A DNA stretch of 64,000 nt from NCBI GenBank assembly GCA_903632075.3, contig CAHIKZ030000392.1:944993-1008992 (forward strand), read 5' to 3'. The stretch comes from Acanthosepion pharaonis. Taxonomy: Eukaryota > Mollusca > Cephalopoda > Sepiida > Sepiidae. Positions 46,622-58,500 of the stretch are shown piece after piece. Within the stretch, counting starts at the first letter, position 1. The number at the start of each line of letters is the position of its first letter. A model generated the notes under the pieces. The model did not search any database and was not told the origin of the DNA. It saw nothing but the letters and a program-made list of their open reading frames with translations. Position numbers and translations under genes: made by a program.

Positions 46622-48684
46622 GTAAAATACATATCAAGTCTAACTCTTAGACAAACAAAAATTATATTGATGTGGTTATGAAATTAGAAGTACTTAATGG
46701 GTTTGTGGCAGGATGACTAGTTGCTAAACATCAACTCACGAGAAGCTTGCTAAAGCATAATGCACAATGATCTGTCAATCATAAAGTACCTGGTACATTA
46801 AAATCTGATGATAGGTCATTGTTGAATGCAACTATCTTGTGATATTGTAATTTAGTTTAACTATAGAATGTTATGCAATGGGTTATACAAGTCGTTTAGA
46901 AAAAAAAAAGGTTGAAAATAAGTAAATTTATAACATTTACTGCATTTTAGAACTCAATTCTACAGGCAAGCACCAAACAAACTTGTCTTAAATGGAAGGT
47001 TTTCTATTAGCATCTGTTATGCTAAGAATTAATAGGTTAAAAAAGACCCAGAGTAAAATTTACAGTATTAGAGGCAAAATTTTCTAACATTTTTTTGATA
47101 AATTCTTAAAATTTCATAGCAAGATTATTTAGTAATCTAAGTATTTTTTATAGGCTATCAGCTTAAGTTACCTTTCAAGTGAATCATTTCATTATAAGAG
47201 AACAATTCCAGTTATAATTTGGTAAATTCCAAGATGAAAATCTTTTGATATTTTGAATGTGTTAAAACTGCAGATCAGACAAGGAGTGTTGCATGGTGCA
47301 AAACAAGTGAGTTTGAAACTGACAATTCTGGAGAATATACTTCAGATAACAGTTGTTATTCAGGAAAAAAAAAAAAAAAAAAAAAACTTTAAAAATTTCA
47401 ATTTATCAGTTCTGACTTTGCTCTTGAGCTTAAATATTTCCTTTTTTAAAAACTTTCCTAAACTACATTGTTATAAGCGTCTGCAAGCTATTGCCTTACT
47501 TTGTCAAATTTTCACCAGATTAAAGAGTGTGCATTGTTAAATGTGCATTTTATAGCAAATTATGATATTTAGCAAGATAAAGTTATCAATCTTTAATGAG
47601 TATGCATGCACCAGTAACAACGATTTGAATAAACTTGATAAATACAATTTCCATAACAGTTTAAGAAAAAAGTGCTGTAAACTTATTTGCATCAATTTGA
47701 TATTATAAAGAAATATCAACTATCTGAAGTAATCCACAAAATTAAAGTTAATGAAACCACAATCATCAGTCAGTCCAAGATTTAATAAAAACTAACACTA
47801 AAATCAGAAGAGTAAAAGAACAATATTTTTGCAAAAACATTTAAAACTAAAAAGAAAAAATTAATTTTGTCTAATCCTTCACTATAAACAAAATACAATA
47901 AAGTATAAGCAAAGACTCTTAGTGCAACTGTGAGCAACAAATTGAATTGAAATTGTTTGAGAAAATTCAAAGGAAAAACAAAATGAACTTACACAAGGTT
48001 ATAAGAGAAACTTAAGTTCAAGAATCTAAAATAACTAAGAAAGGAGGGCATAGCTGAATGGCCTTGATGCAAGCATAATTTGTCAAGACACCAATGAAAG
48101 AAAAAGAATGACTAAGCAATGATAAATGCAACAATTGTTTACATAAATTTGTATTTTTTTTTTTAAATTCTTTAATATTAAAAGTTCATCTAATTTAGAA
48201 GTTTTTAAAATTATCTAAAACCAATAAACTGTAGAAATTTTAAAAATGTATAATAGAAAAATTAGCAAACATTATTGTTTCACAATCCATAAGCTAACAT
48301 GAAAAATTATTTTTCTTTAAACTTGAAAAGGAGTTTCCCCAATTACTATCAAAATGTAGCTAGTATATTGCTTAAAAAGATTTGAAGCATAAAAAAATGT
48401 TGACTACTAATGTAACATTTCCCTACTACATACCATGTGTGTGTGCACTAATTTAAAATATAGGATATATGCAAAGTTATAGAAATCTAAGCAGTTTAAG
48501 GAAATTTGAGTTATTTTTTTGTTTTTCTACTTCTTCGGGAAATTCATAATGCTTTAAGACATACTGGTGCACAAGTAATTTCTAGGTGAATTAAACAAAG
48601 CAAAAAAGACGAAAAGGTACTGTTAACATTTTCCAACACAACAAGAATGTCATTTTAAACAGAACAGAGCAACATTATTTTAGA

Positions 48685-48733
<49 letters not shown>

Positions 48734-51700
48734 GAGAAAGAGTGGGTTTGGTTCCAGTACATATAAAAAAACAAGTGACAAACTTTTTGGTTTTCTGGTG
48801 GACATAAAAGTTGTATCATTGTCTATTAAATATGGTAAAAAAAAAAAAGAAAAAGAAAAAAGAAAGGTACATTTAGTTAAAAAAAGTACATTCATTAATT
48901 AAAAATGGTATCAATTGACTTGATTAACACAGTGTTGCTACAAAAAAAATAAGAATAAAACCAAAAAGCAATATGTACAAAATGAGTTATGCCAATATAA
49001 ATAAATAAATAAAGTGTTTAGGAAGGAAATATTTAAAATGTTTATTCTTAATTTTGGGCCTAAACACAAAAGATCAAGTTTTTAGCATTACAAGATATAA
49101 TACCATTTAATATATTAAACTTTTCTGCTTAAGCATAAACTTGTTACAGTAAATCTTAAAATCAAACACCTACAATAACATTTTTCGTCAAATTTGTATC
49201 AGAAATCATTGTATGTGGTTTCTATCATACAAGACAAATAGTATCCAGCACTTTATTAGCTGAATCCTGATAAGAAAAAAAGATTGCAATATTCCAAGCC
49301 TTCATTCTAATTACAAGTAATTGTTTTATTTAAAAATATTAATTATTCACATAGGATGAAAATTATAAAATAGTAATTTGAAATTAAAATATTACCTATC
49401 ATAAAACTGAAAAGGTTTTAAGAGAGGTAATATTTCAATTCAAAATTATGAGTAGTTTAAAAAAAAAAGAAAAAAAAAAGGAAGCAAAAACTGGATACTA
49501 AAATGAAACCAAGATAATGAGATGAATTAATATTTTCTCAACTAATTTTTTTTACCTCTATGTAATCAAGTTTACCTTATCAAATGTTCCAATAATTTGG
49601 TACATTGGCTTAAAATTTATAAATAGGTTGAATTAAAATATAGTACATAATACTTTTAGTTAGCAAACTTAGTTAAAAAAGAACTAGTTTAAAAGCTAAC
49701 TTTCATTTGATCAATACCTTAATGAGTGAATGTTCTTTTAAAGCACAAATCAGTTAAGGAAATCAAATGCAAATTACATTAAAGCAGAGAAAAATTAAAC
49801 AAAATCACAAGGTTGTTAAAATGTGTGTATAAAATCAAAGTAAAAATGTCACTGTATAAACAAATATAATAATTGATATGTTGACTAAGAAAAAAAAATT
49901 AAATCTCTAAGATGATTTTTGATTTAAAAATCAAAACTTGCAAGGAATATTTTCTTTTAAATTTATAAAGAAATACATTTATTCAGAGAAACTGATAGTT
50001 ATTTAAAAAATAAGACATTATATTAGATCTGTCTACAATGCTAAATTTTCAAAATGTATGTTCATTTATGTTAAAATAAATACAAAAATTTTGAGCAGTA
50101 TTTTCTCAGCTTGAAATCTAGCAAAAATGTGCTATTAGTTAAGCAAGACTGCTGTTTTTCTACTTAACATTAATTAAGCATTACATTGCTAAGTATTTAC
50201 AGCAATGTTCTCAAAACTCAATGCTTCAAAAATGCTTATGTGGAATATATGACTGACTTCTAAATTATAATGTCAGTAACTTAATGAAATGAGACTTCTG
50301 TGAAATAATGAACTTTAAACTTGTTATTGTAATCAGTTGAAATAAGTAACATTTAGCAGAGTCAAAAACTGCACCAATGCTTAATGATTTCACATTCAAG
50401 AATTTGGTTATCACAAGTTGTTGAGACTATAAAATTAGGTAAAAAAATTGAGTAGAAAGATCATTGACTTGCCAACATCATTCCAGCCACTTGAGCTAGA
50501 TTAGTAAATTTTGTGGAAATTTGGCAATTTACATTTGGGGGATAAGTGATCACAAAGAGATAAAAACAACTTAATGGATGGAGGTAACAGGTATTCAAAA
50601 GTGAACAAAATTTGTTAAAAAAGAAAAACTACAAAAATAACTATTATGAAAGTTTTTTGGAAATTTCCATTTTGAAAATGAATTATCCTTTAATTTTCTT
50701 TCAAAATTTAACTTTGCTTTTTTAAACTAAAATCTTTAATATGAGAAAAAGTTGTTTATCTGTATTGTCTGATAAAAAAAAACAATTATATATTAAACTA
50801 CTAACATTATCTTAAATATTTTTTCACGTCAAAAGAAGGTGGTTTTTATCTTCATTTGTTGTATTAGCAAAAGAAGAGTAACAGACAAATGACTTTTTCA
50901 ACCTGATCAACTCCGATCAGTCCTTTGGGCAGTAATACAAGTAGGACCAAGAAAAAAAAAAGTCTACTTGAAGAGTGTAAATGATTTAACTTCAAATCAC
51001 ATTATTATTTAGAACTATTACTGAAGAAATTTACCTTACTCATTTTCACAAAAATCTAGTTATTTAATAAAATATATATAACAGAATAAAAACTAGCAAA
51101 GTGAAAGAGTCAATTCTAATAACTACTTTTGTTTTGAAAGTATAAGTTTTCAATTACAGCTTATAGTTCCACAAAACTTGAACATTATACTAAATCAAAA
51201 AATGAAAAAGTAAATATGAGTTTAGTTTTATCTTATAAAACAAATTTTAACATTTTTTGTTAAATATTAAAAAAAATAAAATAAAAAAAATAAAAAAATC
51301 AATTCTCCAAAGTGCAATTTATTTAGATACATACTTAGGTGCAAAACATTGTACTGAAAAATAACCAACTAAAAAAATTAGTTCATATTCTAATGAAACT
51401 AATGTATATTAAAAGATAAACAAAGATTTTAAATTGATACAGAATTTATAAGATGTGCAATTGTGCCCAAAAGCTCTTCACATAATGAACAGTAAACAAT
51501 TTGACAAAGACAAAATTCTTTTCTACTCCAAGACAATTATGCAGACCTAGTAAAAGCAGTAAGATGACACTGCAAGGAAGATTGATATATAACAGGAAAA
51601 TAAATATATAAATAAATGATAAAAAAGTAAATTAAACCTACTTAACTGGTTTTCCACAGGTAGAAAGCCTAGACAGATATCTATCTCAACCCACTGCTAC

Positions 51701-53990
51701 ACAAGCCTGACATACATTCCCCCCCCCCATCACAAGATAGAACAACTTAGATCAAAGGGATGGAAATGATGATGACTGTTGGTGGTGGTGATAGTACCAG
51801 AGTGCTGAGAGAGCAGCTGGAGAAAATGAGGGCATTGCTAATAAGTTATCCCCATATAAGCAAGGGATACGGGAAAGGTAAAGAGAAAGAAATATTAATG
51901 CTAAATAAGATAAATTATAGGCATAAACCCATTAGAAAGGTGATGAAGGTGGGCAGCCCAAAGGAATTATAGTTCATTCTCATAGGATTTTTTTTTTTTT
52001 TTTTAATTAAGCTACTTTACAAGTTTTATCCAATAAAGGTAATTCAGCATGCTCTTGTGGGCAAAATTACTGAACATTTACTAATTTTGAATCACACTAA
52101 TGTAAGTGATTAATTTAAATCTTAAAAATTACAAATTTTCCTCAAATAAAAGCTTCTTGATCTGGGGTTTATCATAGAATTCTATAGATAAAAAACCGTT
52201 ATAACATTGTGACAAAATTATTAATAGAGATTTTCTATGGATATTTTTTGAGGGAAATTCACAGAAAGAGTGGAGAAGTTTAAAAAATAATGTTAGTCAG
52301 AAATTAACATTACAGTTTGAGTTAAGCCTATCTATTTATTTCTTAATTTTATTCTTATTTTACTAAACTATAAGGGCTAAAAATGTTGAAAACATAATTT
52401 AGCAGATCGAGAACAAATTAGAATACATTTGTCATCTCAATAATTTATAGCAATTATTTTCATTATCTACCCTATCTATGAGCTTGTTGACCTGGCAGAG
52501 GGCTAATTTATGACTACATTCATACAATAGAATGCCAGTACAATATACAATTATTAAATAATACGAAACAAAACAATATCTGAATGGTATTCGAGCTCAT
52601 ATCCTATTTGAAGAGTCACAATTTGCTTTTCATTTCAGCCACCAGAAGATGAAATTCAGCCCTTTAGTAAGTCATCGCTCAAAAATCTGCCAAACTTAGT
52701 GCTACTACCATTTCAAATCACTAGCGTAAAATAGCAAGTATTTTTTTTTATGCAAATAGAAATATAAAAAGCAATACTAATAAAAAGTAAAAGTAATAAA
52801 AAATAACTTCAAATGCAATAGTAAAAAGTAAGCTAGTTTTATAGCAAGCAAGCTTTGAACATGAGATCAAAGTTATGTAGAAATAGATTATAGAATCTTG
52901 AAAATGTTATTTTGAGCAAATGCTTTTTATAACTAAAGTAACATATTCAAAGTAGATGAATAAATGACAATGTCCAGAAAATTTATATTCATTGCCACAA
53001 ATGACTGTGGTGGCTCTCGTCTGAGAGTGGACTTAATCACAAATACAAGTTTTAAGGAAAAAGAAAAAGAAAAGAAAGTTTCAATGCAAACTATTCCGTA
53101 ACTTTATCCTCATTATCACCATTTAAAAATCAATGTTAGAGAAAGCTAAACAAAATCTTTTCAGTCAACAAATATGATTCATGAGAAAAGTAGGCTGAAA
53201 TATTGGCCATTTTAAGATATGAACAGAATAAGAGCTGTGGAATAATAATCAATGCACCTAGGCCATTGGCTCTCTAGTTTAGTTGACATATTGCATTTTT
53301 AAGATCTCTGACTCACATTTTTAGGAGACACATATTGGCTACTGAAGGCCTTAGAAATGAAAACGCAGACTCTAAAATTCCATGTGTTTCTATCAACAAA
53401 AATTATTCTGTGGGTTCTGGTTTAAAAGATCAAACTGAACTTATCAAATTTCAATTCTTTAGTGACAGTGATGTGTTTGTTTAGGTTTTTCGGTAAAAAC
53501 TGCACTAAATTTACAGACAGCCGGATAAAATATTTCCAGAGATGCATTCTACAATGGAAAGATTAAGAAAATTAAAATATTTTCAGGCTGTTTTGCGAGT
53601 ATTTTCTAGAATCTACTCTTATGATTTCACTTTTTATTTTTTTTACAAATATTTTCTTGAACTTATTACTGTTAAGCAAATATTGGCAAAATTTAAACTA
53701 AAAAGTAGCCAAGCATACCGCGAAAAAAAAAGTTTTAAAAATTAACTTTGTATTTCAAGTTTATTTAAAATTTATTTAAGAAATTTAATAATCAAAAATA
53801 GTGAATAATCTAAAACTAGTAGATAAATTCAAATTATTTACTTTTTTAATTATACAGCTTAATTCTACGACGAAATGAAAATATTGATCCAATTTCTGTG
53901 TCAACAAGTAAAATAAAGATTTCTAGCAGTAACACTCCAACAGTAACACACTTTTTAGTTTTTACTTTTTCTTTCTTTGACCTACCAAAT
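46622..53990. other. AT-rich intron-like DNA, no gene seen
   Basis: Very few CpG dinucleotides. Poly(A) lies at about 47366-47386, (CA)n at 48686-48731 and a C run at 51719-51728. A less AT-rich patch at 51650-51975 carries a 70-codon open frame without recognisable domains. The words 'cttttcatttcag' at 52638 and 'tttagtaagtc' at 52669 look like splice sites, but the enclosed 28 nt are too little to support an exon. Confidence 0.5.
48686..48731. repeat. (CA)n microsatellite
   Basis: About 46 bp of pure CA repeat. Confidence 0.98.
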
Positions 53991-53999
53991 TTTTTTTCT

Positions 54000-54710
54000 T
54001 ATGTACGTTTATTTATCATGTTAATTATTGTTAATTATTTAAAAAAACATTTGAATATTTTGTTTTGATAAAAATAATCATGCAAAATATTTTTTCAAAA
54101 AATATTTTTAGTTTTTCATTTCATAAGGCATTGCACACTTACATTTCAAGTTGCGTAAATCAGAAAAAACTTTGAAAACTAACCACCTTTAATAAAATTA
54201 CTAGAAGCGTTTATTCAACACCATAAAGTCGAGACATGAAAACAATTCGATATTGATGAGTAGCAGTGGACTATAAAAACAAACGAAATGAATCGCAGTT
54301 TCCATCTGAAATGCGACAAGAAAACTCGGGCAAGCATTAAGTAGTCTTATCTATTATTTTTTTAACATTCAAAAAAAGATGTCATGTAAAATCATTTTTT
54401 AACAGTAACAGCAGATCAATTTCCGTAATCGAAAAGAAAAAAGTATTGTTAGTTTGCTCATCATTAGTAAAACTTAAATTTTCAACTTTAATTACGCTAA
54501 GAGAAATAAAAGTAAAACTAAAAGCTTTTTACATGACATTCTGACACAAAAATGGCTTGACTATGCGTGTTTTTCCAACATGATATTGTTCAACTTCTAA
54601 ACTTTTTTTTTTATCAAAGTACCACTCGGCATTTTTACTAGGATCATAATGAAGTAAGCTATGTGAAAGAAAAAAAATAATATAAAAGTAACATATACTC
54701 TTCTACGTAT

Positions 54711-54751
<41 letters not shown>

Positions 54752-56520
54752 ACCGACCTTGGCTGGCAGCGGCAATACGGGGATTTTTATTAAAGGGGCA
54801 CTCCTACTACTACGACCAACGATCATTGCGATCAGTACCAAATGTTTCCTTCTGCAGCACACAGCATCTTCTAAACACACCGAAGAAAGTTTGCAAAGCC
54901 CAAAACTTACGCTCTCTTCACACACACGCACATAGCATTATTCTGATGATAAAAAAGTGTCGATACCAGTTAAGATGCAAAATCACAATAAGTCCCTCAT
55001 CTTGAAAATAAAATTAAAAGTATTTCCCAAACATAATTTTTCCTTGCGTTTTCTCATGCACGTTCATGTACTAACTAATGATAGTATTAAAGAATTGTCA
55101 TTGGTGACTTTTCAATTTCTAAGGAAGCATTAAGATAAAACTTAGGTGACAGCGAAAGACTTGAATGAATGAGGGATAAAAAGAGGAAACAAGGTGATTA
55201 TTAGCATTATTCGAGAACAATAAAAGGGCGGTCCGTGTGACCATCAGATTAAAAGCCGTACTTAAAAACATTTAGACGAAGTGTTGGAAGGGGTGGTTGA
55301 CAGGCTGCAGTCTGAAAGTGCGCCCCTGTTGCTAGTTGTCATCAAATTGTGAGACAACCCCTTTAATTTTGTAGAGATCTAATAATAATACAAACTCTCT
55401 AGAACAATATTTCGGCACGCGATGAGTGCACGCGAATAGATCCACAAAAAAAAAAAAAGAAGAAAAAAAGGAAGTACACTGAATCTGATCTCAAAACTAC
55501 GGGAAAAATATGACATACATTGATCAAAAAATCAAAGAATCCCCAAACCAAAACTAAACAAGAGCAGAATGACATTTCAAATATTTATTTACCTTGTTTT
55601 AAGTTAGTTCCCGCAGGACCGACTGATAAGCTCGTTATTATTAATTATGGCTTGGGTAGGACTACAAAATGCTTTAGTAAAAATATGAAATGTTTTCATT
55701 TATTAATTTAAAATTGAAAAAAGAAAAAAAAGAAAAAGAAGTTGCTTTAAGCCAACTTGAACTAACCAATTTATTATTGTCACCGTTTTTTAACATTATT
55801 TTGCCAAAAGTTCAGAAAACTTTGTTAGAATCAACGAGTTGTGAGACGAAATTTTTAATGCACAACAATCAATTGAGTTGGAAGAGAATGATGCTTCTTT
55901 TTTAGAAGTAAACAAACATGAACAAAACTGCAGAATTATTAAATCACACGAAACTGAAATTTACATAGGTAAAAAAATAAAATAAATACAGGAGAGAGGA
56001 GAAAAAAGACAAATATCAAAGGAAGGTTTTTCTTTAAATATTGAACCTAACGAACGAAAAACATCTGATAAAGACTAAAAAAACTGTTATGGTAATAAAA
56101 ATAAATAAATGATCTGAGAGTGAAATATACAGCTGACGGACATTTAGTCCCCAGCCAAAGCCTTAAAACAAAAATAAAACAGGCAAAACTAAATAAAAGA
56201 TAGAAATCAATAAAGTTCCTTCTTTCTTCTTTACTTTTTCAGTTCCAATCACAGAGAAGCACTTTTTTTTTTTTTTACTTTTTTAGACCTTATTTAAAAA
56301 AAAAAAAATAAACAAAAAACAGCGAAAAAATCGTAATCTCTACAAACATGCTACTTATTTGGAGAGAAAGAAATTCTGGTTTAGTGCTTCCTGGTTGTTA
56401 AAAAAAAAAAAAAAAATGAAATATCGTTAAAAACGTTTAAATTTCTTTCTAAAATTCAGCGGCAAGTAAAGAGGTACAATAAATAAAATTAAAATAAAGC
56501 GTCACCTACTTGGACTTCAG
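54000..56520. other. CpG-retaining flank, no gene recognised
   Basis: CpG is visibly more frequent than in 40-54 kb although the sequence stays AT-rich. On the minus strand AACAAG|GTAAAT at 55596-55588 is a strong donor-like site (exon end at 55593), and CCAA|GTAGGTGA near 56510 is another. Either could end an untranslated first exon. Confidence 0.4.
54713..54747. repeat. (GA)n microsatellite
   Basis: About 35 bp of pure GA repeat, at the edge of the CpG-retaining domain. Confidence 0.98.
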
Positions 56521-56540
56521 AAGATGAGAGAAACTGGAAA

Positions 56541-56546
56541 CACGTG
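56541..56546. promoter_or_regulatory. Canonical E-box CACGTG
   Basis: A palindromic CACGTG lies about 0.3 kb left of the CpG-rich islet. It is a candidate bHLH site; a 6-bp word alone is weak evidence. Confidence 0.35.
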
Positions 56547-56976
56547 CTGCTGCTTGGTACTAACTCTAGTCTAATGTTGGGGCATCATTTGCCAATATCC
56601 ACATATCGTCGTAAAAAGTATAATCCATACATTACAAACAAGAGAAGAGAGAAAAGGAAGGAAGAAAGCAAATGAGTGCAAAGAGTGAGTGTACCACAAT
56701 CTACTGACACTTCAGCCCTTTTTTTTTTTTTAAAGGTATTATTGTTGCTACAAGAGCTGGCAATCCAAGTGTCGGAATAACGAACTGGCAAGCGAGCGGC
56801 GACTGGCTCGCTTTTTCTCCGTATCGGCTCGCTGGCTACAGAACTCGAGCAGAGTCAAGCGCGGTAACAGAGGAGGGTGGCGGAGGTACAGAAACCGCCG
56901 TTGTCGTCGTACGGAAATACCCCGTCGTTACGTTCAATAGACGAGGCGATGACGGCAGAGGTTGGTGAATCAAGCA

Positions 56977-56984
56977 CCAATCAG
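56977..56984 (+). promoter_or_regulatory. CCAAT box (CCAATCAG)
   Basis: Matches the NF-Y consensus CCAATCAG. It is 86 bp left of the CRE. Confidence 0.5.
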
Positions 56985-57013
56985 AAGGATGAGCAGTCAG
57001 CTTGCAGGGTGAT

Positions 57014-57018
57014 GATTG
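57014..57018 (-). promoter_or_regulatory. CCAAT box, minus strand
   Basis: GATTGGTCAG on the plus strand gives CTGACCAATC on the minus strand, a good NF-Y match. Confidence 0.5.
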
Positions 57019-57062
57019 GTCAGATGGTAAAGCCAGCGGCTGAGTTGTTGAACGTGCCCTTA

Positions 57063-57070
57063 TGACGTCA
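57063..57070. promoter_or_regulatory. Cyclic-AMP response element TGACGTCA
   Basis: Perfect palindromic CRE consensus lying between two CCAAT boxes in the CpG-rich islet. Confidence 0.6.
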
Positions 57071-57091
57071 GACGGGCTATCGGACATAGTC

Positions 57092-57096
57092 ATTGG
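57092..57096 (-). promoter_or_regulatory. CCAAT box, minus strand
   Basis: TCATTGGATG on the plus strand gives CATCCAATGA on the minus strand, 22 bp right of the CRE. Confidence 0.45.
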
Positions 57097-57330
57097 ATGA
57101 GGGTTGCCCGGTGATGAACATCAAAGGTGGCGCCGCTTCGACTTTGTGTGTGTATGCAAGTTTGCTACACTTTTACATTGCGTGTGCGATACTTGTGAGA
57201 AGTCATCATGATGATGATGATCAACTATTCCTAACCTCCCTTAAAAAGGCTACACGCTAATTTTCTGTTTTTCCCTTTTCGCCCGTCTTCCAACGCCGGC
57301 GGCTTGATAAAACAAATCTCAGCATGCCCG

Positions 57331-58500
57331 TGTTGTGTACTTACAACAAAAAATGATGATGCCTACATGAAAACTTCGAATAGTTCCCCCCGACGTCCTT
57401 TTTTTTTTTTTTGCAACAAGCGTTACTTTCCTGGTTTGAATGTCCCGTAGATTCATATTAGAAAGAAAAGAAAAGAAAAAAAAGAGATGACGAGAAAGAG
57501 AGTTTTAGAATTTGTCTTTTACTAGAATGGGCAAATTTTGTAAAAGTTTTTTTTGGGGGGGGGTGAGGGGTGAGGCAAGAATCTAAAACAATATCGCGGA
57601 ACCGCAAATAAATTTATTTTAGCTTTTTTTTTTTAACACCAAAAAAGCAGTGAAAGTCATAATCCGAGAATAGCAACATTTGGAGGCGGAGGTCTTTAAA
57701 ACCAATTTCTTCTGTACAGTTTTTTTTTCATCAGCTTTAGCTTTACGGTTTATTTCTCAATATTTTTATTTTTTAGTTTTGGTTCGATTGATATTCTCCA
57801 TTTCACATACACAAAATCGACTTCGCTAATATTAACAATATTGAATAACATTAAGTTACGAAATTAATCTATTAAAAACTAAAAAGGCAAGAAATCGAGT
57901 GTTTGGCAATTTTGCCTAGCCTCCGATATTTTGGTGAGGAAAAAATCACGTCACTTGATTTCCGGATATTAGACAGAGAGAGAGAGAGAGAAAGAAAAAG
58001 AGAGGAGGTTAAATTTATTTACTCGATGCAGGAATGTGTTACACTGTACACTACAGTGTTACAATACACACATACACGTTTCATTTGCGAGGAAATGCGA
58101 ACAGTTCAGTGTTAACACGCAACGTGTGTGTGTGTGTGTGTGTTTATGAGCGCGCGTATTATTTACAGACAGATGATAATAAAATAAAGTCCGTCAGGAA
58201 ACTAAGCAAGCACCATTGGGAAATTAAAAAAAACAAAAAAACATTGGCTTTCGTTGTAATTGAAACTTAATGGACTTTTTCATTATATTGCTGAACCACG
58301 AACTAAATTTAACTCTAGGAAATTCGCTGAAATTTGAACACTGGAAAGACCACCTAAATCTCTGAAACGTTGGCGATGAGCTGTCAAGTTGGTCTGTTCA
58401 ACATTAACAAATAAATGTAATCACATTGGTTTCCTGAATTCCACGACAAAGCTGAAGACTAAAGTAAAATCATACTAGTAAAGTTGGTCAACAAGATTAA
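57331..58500. other. CpG-retaining flank, no gene recognised
   Basis: Poly(T), poly(G) and (GA)n (57973-57991) tracts and a short (GT)n at 58125-58143. No exon is supported. It could contain the first exon of a divergent gene, but nothing in the sequence shows this. Confidence 0.4.

Larger units (their letters stand above)
56750..57330. promoter_or_regulatory. CpG-rich promoter candidate
   Basis: This is the only clearly GC- and CpG-rich islet in the window; I count 12 CpG in 56761-56865. It contains CCAATCAG at 56977, reverse CCAAT boxes (ATTGG) at 57014 and 57092, and a full cAMP-response element TGACGTCA at 57063-57070. Clustered CCAAT boxes plus a CRE typify TATA-less housekeeping-type promoters bound by NF-Y and CREB/ATF. 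A transcript running left would fit the minus-strand Sulf gene, whose start exon needs an upstream non-coding exon. The open frames here look like chance frames in GC-rich DNA. Confidence 0.6.

Noticed and set aside
47270..47310. Possible 33-nt plus-strand exon ending CAA|GTGAGTTT
   Set aside because: The acceptor has almost no pyrimidine tract and the peptide is not recognisable.
52638..52675. Possible 28-nt plus-strand micro-exon (acceptor CATTTCAG, donor TTTA|GTAAGTC)
   Set aside because: Too short to judge, no recognisable peptide, and the surrounding sequence looks retroposon-like.
56836..57093. 85-codon minus-strand ORF in the CpG islet
   Set aside because: A random open frame is expected in GC-rich promoter DNA; there are no motifs, and it overlaps the CCAAT/CRE cluster.
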